Source: a virus
Length of the DNA: 25,024 bases
Virus record (IMG/VR): IMGVR_UViG_3300009154_000259
Location: 1-25,024 of that record
Direction: 5' to 3' (one strand)
The notes beneath the pieces were generated by a model. That model searched no databases. It had not been told where the DNA came from and saw only the letters and a list, made by a program, of their open reading frames with translations. Below, piece after piece: positions 24,011 through 25,024 of the stretch; the first letter of the stretch is position 1; the number at the start of each line of letters is the position of its first letter. A program made the position numbers and the translations under genes.

Positions 24011-24336
24011 TGACTAAGATCGTATACAACGGCAGCTACGGCGGCTTTGGGCTGTCAGACAAGGCAGTCGCTCGCTACTGGGAGCTCAAGGGGCTGCCAG
24101 TGCACGACGCCTTTACTCGGTATGTGCACGACGCCTTTACTCGGTATGATCTGGAGGAAGATCGTGCAGACCCCATCTTGGTGCAGGTAGTCGAGGAGCT
24201 GGGTGAGGAGGCAGACACTGTTTTCTCTAATTTGCAGATACGCGAGCTCCCAGAGGGGACTCTATACCGCATCGACGAGTACGACGGCAGGGAGACCGTC
24301 ATGACGCAGGACGAGTACACATGGAGGGTGGCGTGA
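24010..24336 (+). CDS. Phage hypothetical protein with internal 8-residue duplication (108 aa)
   Basis: MTKIVYNGSYGGFGLSDKAV, the start of a common phage protein family (IVYN.xYGGFxLS.xA), and LVQVVEELGEEADTVFSNLQ with IRELPEGTLYRIDEYDG near the end. The insert VHDAFTRY is present twice in tandem (about residues 31-46) because of an exact 24-bp DNA duplication at 24100-24147. Function unknown. The frame is preserved. Confidence 0.75.
   Translation: MTKIVYNGSYGGFGLSDKAVARYWELKGLPVHDAFTRYVHDAFTRYDLEEDRADPILVQVVEELGEEADTVFSNLQIRELPEGTLYRIDEYDGRETVMTQDEYTWRVA
24100..24147. repeat. Exact 24-bp tandem duplication
   Basis: The 24 bases at 24100-24123 (GTGCACGACGCC start, CGGTAT end) are repeated without change at 24124-24147, adding eight codons in frame. 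No divergence, hence recent. Confidence 0.95.
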
Positions 24337-24533
24337 TGGGTGCAAGAGAGGACATACACGAGCTGCGTGCCGTCATAGCTACGCACGACGTGGTCTATGG
24401 AGACAGGATCAAGGAGCTCGAGTCCGCAATCCGTGAGATCCTTTCCCAGATCGATCGGGGTGGATCAGGTGGTAAGGTATTTGCTCGGGATTATTGTATC
24501 GAGCGTGCAAGAGCTGTATTAGGAGATAAGTGA
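24336..24533 (+). CDS. Small helical protein (65 aa)
   Basis: MGAREDIHELRAVIATHDVV, then IKELESAIREILSQIDRGGS and CIERARAVLGDK. ATG 24336 overlaps the previous stop and has GGAGG upstream; an in-frame ATG at 24321 lies inside the previous gene. Coiled-coil character. Unrecognised. Confidence 0.7.
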   Translation: MGAREDIHELRAVIATHDVVYGDRIKELESAIREILSQIDRGGSGGKVFARDYCIERARAVLGDK

Positions 24534-24775
24534 TGAGCGGCGGACACTTCAACTACGACCAGAACAGGATCCTATACATAATCGAGGACATCGAGCGTCT
24601 CTTTGAGGGAGATGTAAGGTATAGCCCTGAGACCATGGTGGAGTTCGGTGAGGCCATACGCGCGCTGAAGATCGCGTATGTGTATGCCCAGCGTATCGAC
24701 TGGCTGGTGTCTGGTGACGACGGTGAGGACACGTTCCACGAGCGCCTCAAAGAAAATCTATATAGGATCAAGTGA
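24533..24775 (+). CDS. Phage protein of the MSGGHF family (80 aa)
   Basis: MSGGHFNYDQNRILYIIEDI is the hallmark start of a widespread family of small phage and bacterial proteins (MSGGHFDYxQxRI). The remainder is helical and acidic, with PETMVEFGEAIRALKIAYVY. Function unknown. GGAG lies upstream and the start overlaps the previous stop. Confidence 0.75.
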   Translation: MSGGHFNYDQNRILYIIEDIERLFEGDVRYSPETMVEFGEAIRALKIAYVYAQRIDWLVSGDDGEDTFHERLKENLYRIK

Positions 24776-25024
24776 TGAACGATATCTTTATAAGACTCGC
24801 GCTAGATGCGGGGTTGTTGAACTACGTAGACCACGAGACGCCTAGACACTACTTCATTAATGGCCATGCCGAACAAGAAGATGTTGAGAAGTTCGCCGAG
24901 TTGATTGTGCGGGAATGTGCTAGATGTGTCACTCAACCTACTATCCAAGCAGCAGGACAGACTGATATCGCTATCCAAGCATTACAAGATGTTTTGGCGA
25001 ATGATATGAAGGCATACTTTGGAG
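24775..25024 (+). CDS. Hypothetical protein (partial, runs off the window)
   Basis: MNDIFIRLALDAGLLNYVDH, then EKFAELIVRECARCVTQPTI, a sequence type frequent in small phage proteins (ExxxKFAELIVRECA). The reading frame is open for 83 codons to the end of the window. One-base overlap with the previous stop. Function unknown. Confidence 0.7.
   Translation, partial: MNDIFIRLALDAGLLNYVDHETPRHYFINGHAEQEDVEKFAELIVRECARCVTQPTIQAAGQTDIAIQALQDVLANDMKAYFG

Noticed and set aside
1-25024. Temperate phage or prophage features (integrase, attachment site, lysogeny repressor)
   Set aside because: None seen; the T4-type replication block and late promoters argue for a lytic phage.

Overview
The window is part of a large lytic myovirus genome of the T4 supergroup. 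The diagnostic block is sliding clamp (gp45), clamp-loader large subunit (gp44), clamp-loader small subunit (gp62) and the translational repressor RegA, in that order with overlapping start and stop codons (2.5-5.0 kb), as in T4. T4-type late promoters (TATAAATA) precede several genes. The host is inferred, not proven, to be an alphaproteobacterium, probably in Rhizobiales: the window encodes a small exported beta-barrel of rhizobial porin style and an LpxH-like phosphoesterase, and has strong sigma70-type promoters.

Layout. 0-2.5 kb (+): a C5-cytosine methyltransferase, a DUF3310 protein and a GT-A glycosyltransferase, compatible with base modification and glycosylation. 2.5-5.4 kb (+): the replication clamp, clamp loader and RegA. 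5.4-7.6 kb (+): an exported lytic transglycosylase, a strong terminator and three membrane or coiled-coil proteins, the last of DUF4337 type. 7.6-9.2 kb (-): a metallopeptidase-like protein, an aminoacyl-tRNA-protein-transferase-like protein and a RimI-like acetyltransferase. 9.2-15.3 kb (mostly -): twelve tRNA genes (Ser-GCT, an odd UAG-anticodon tRNA, Gly-TCC, Gly-GCC, Trp, Cys, Thr-AGT, Thr-TGT, Asn, Val, Arg-CCT, Ser-TGA). They are interleaved with accessory genes (beta-barrel, YkuK-like, BPL_N-type amidotransferase-like, a tandem triplicated family) and three unexplained structured non-coding segments. One AT-rich gene with a late promoter sits on the opposite strand inside this cluster. 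15.3-17.2 kb (-): LpxH-like enzyme, a small exported protein and an AAA+ ATPase.

17.2-21.9 kb (-) and 21.9-25.0 kb (+) are early-gene arrays of very small proteins, visibly richer in GC. Most transcription units start from near-identical copies of one cassette: TTGACA, a conserved ATTTAATC block, a -10 box, then an AUG predicted to lie at or next to the +1 base. An AAAGGA-type ribosome binding site follows and, in most copies, a second in-frame AUG exactly 24 bases after the first. Several cassettes are preceded by a 17-bp near-palindrome (GGCAT-N7-ATGCC) and by a short open frame that ends inside the -10 box. The arrays diverge around 21.85-21.93 kb.

The items I consider most likely to be undescribed are this early-promoter/dual-AUG cassette and the structured RNAs in the tRNA cluster, particularly the 23-bp-stem element just downstream of the tRNA-operon promoter at 13.5 kb. 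All functions are read from sequence alone; no database search or folding program was run.
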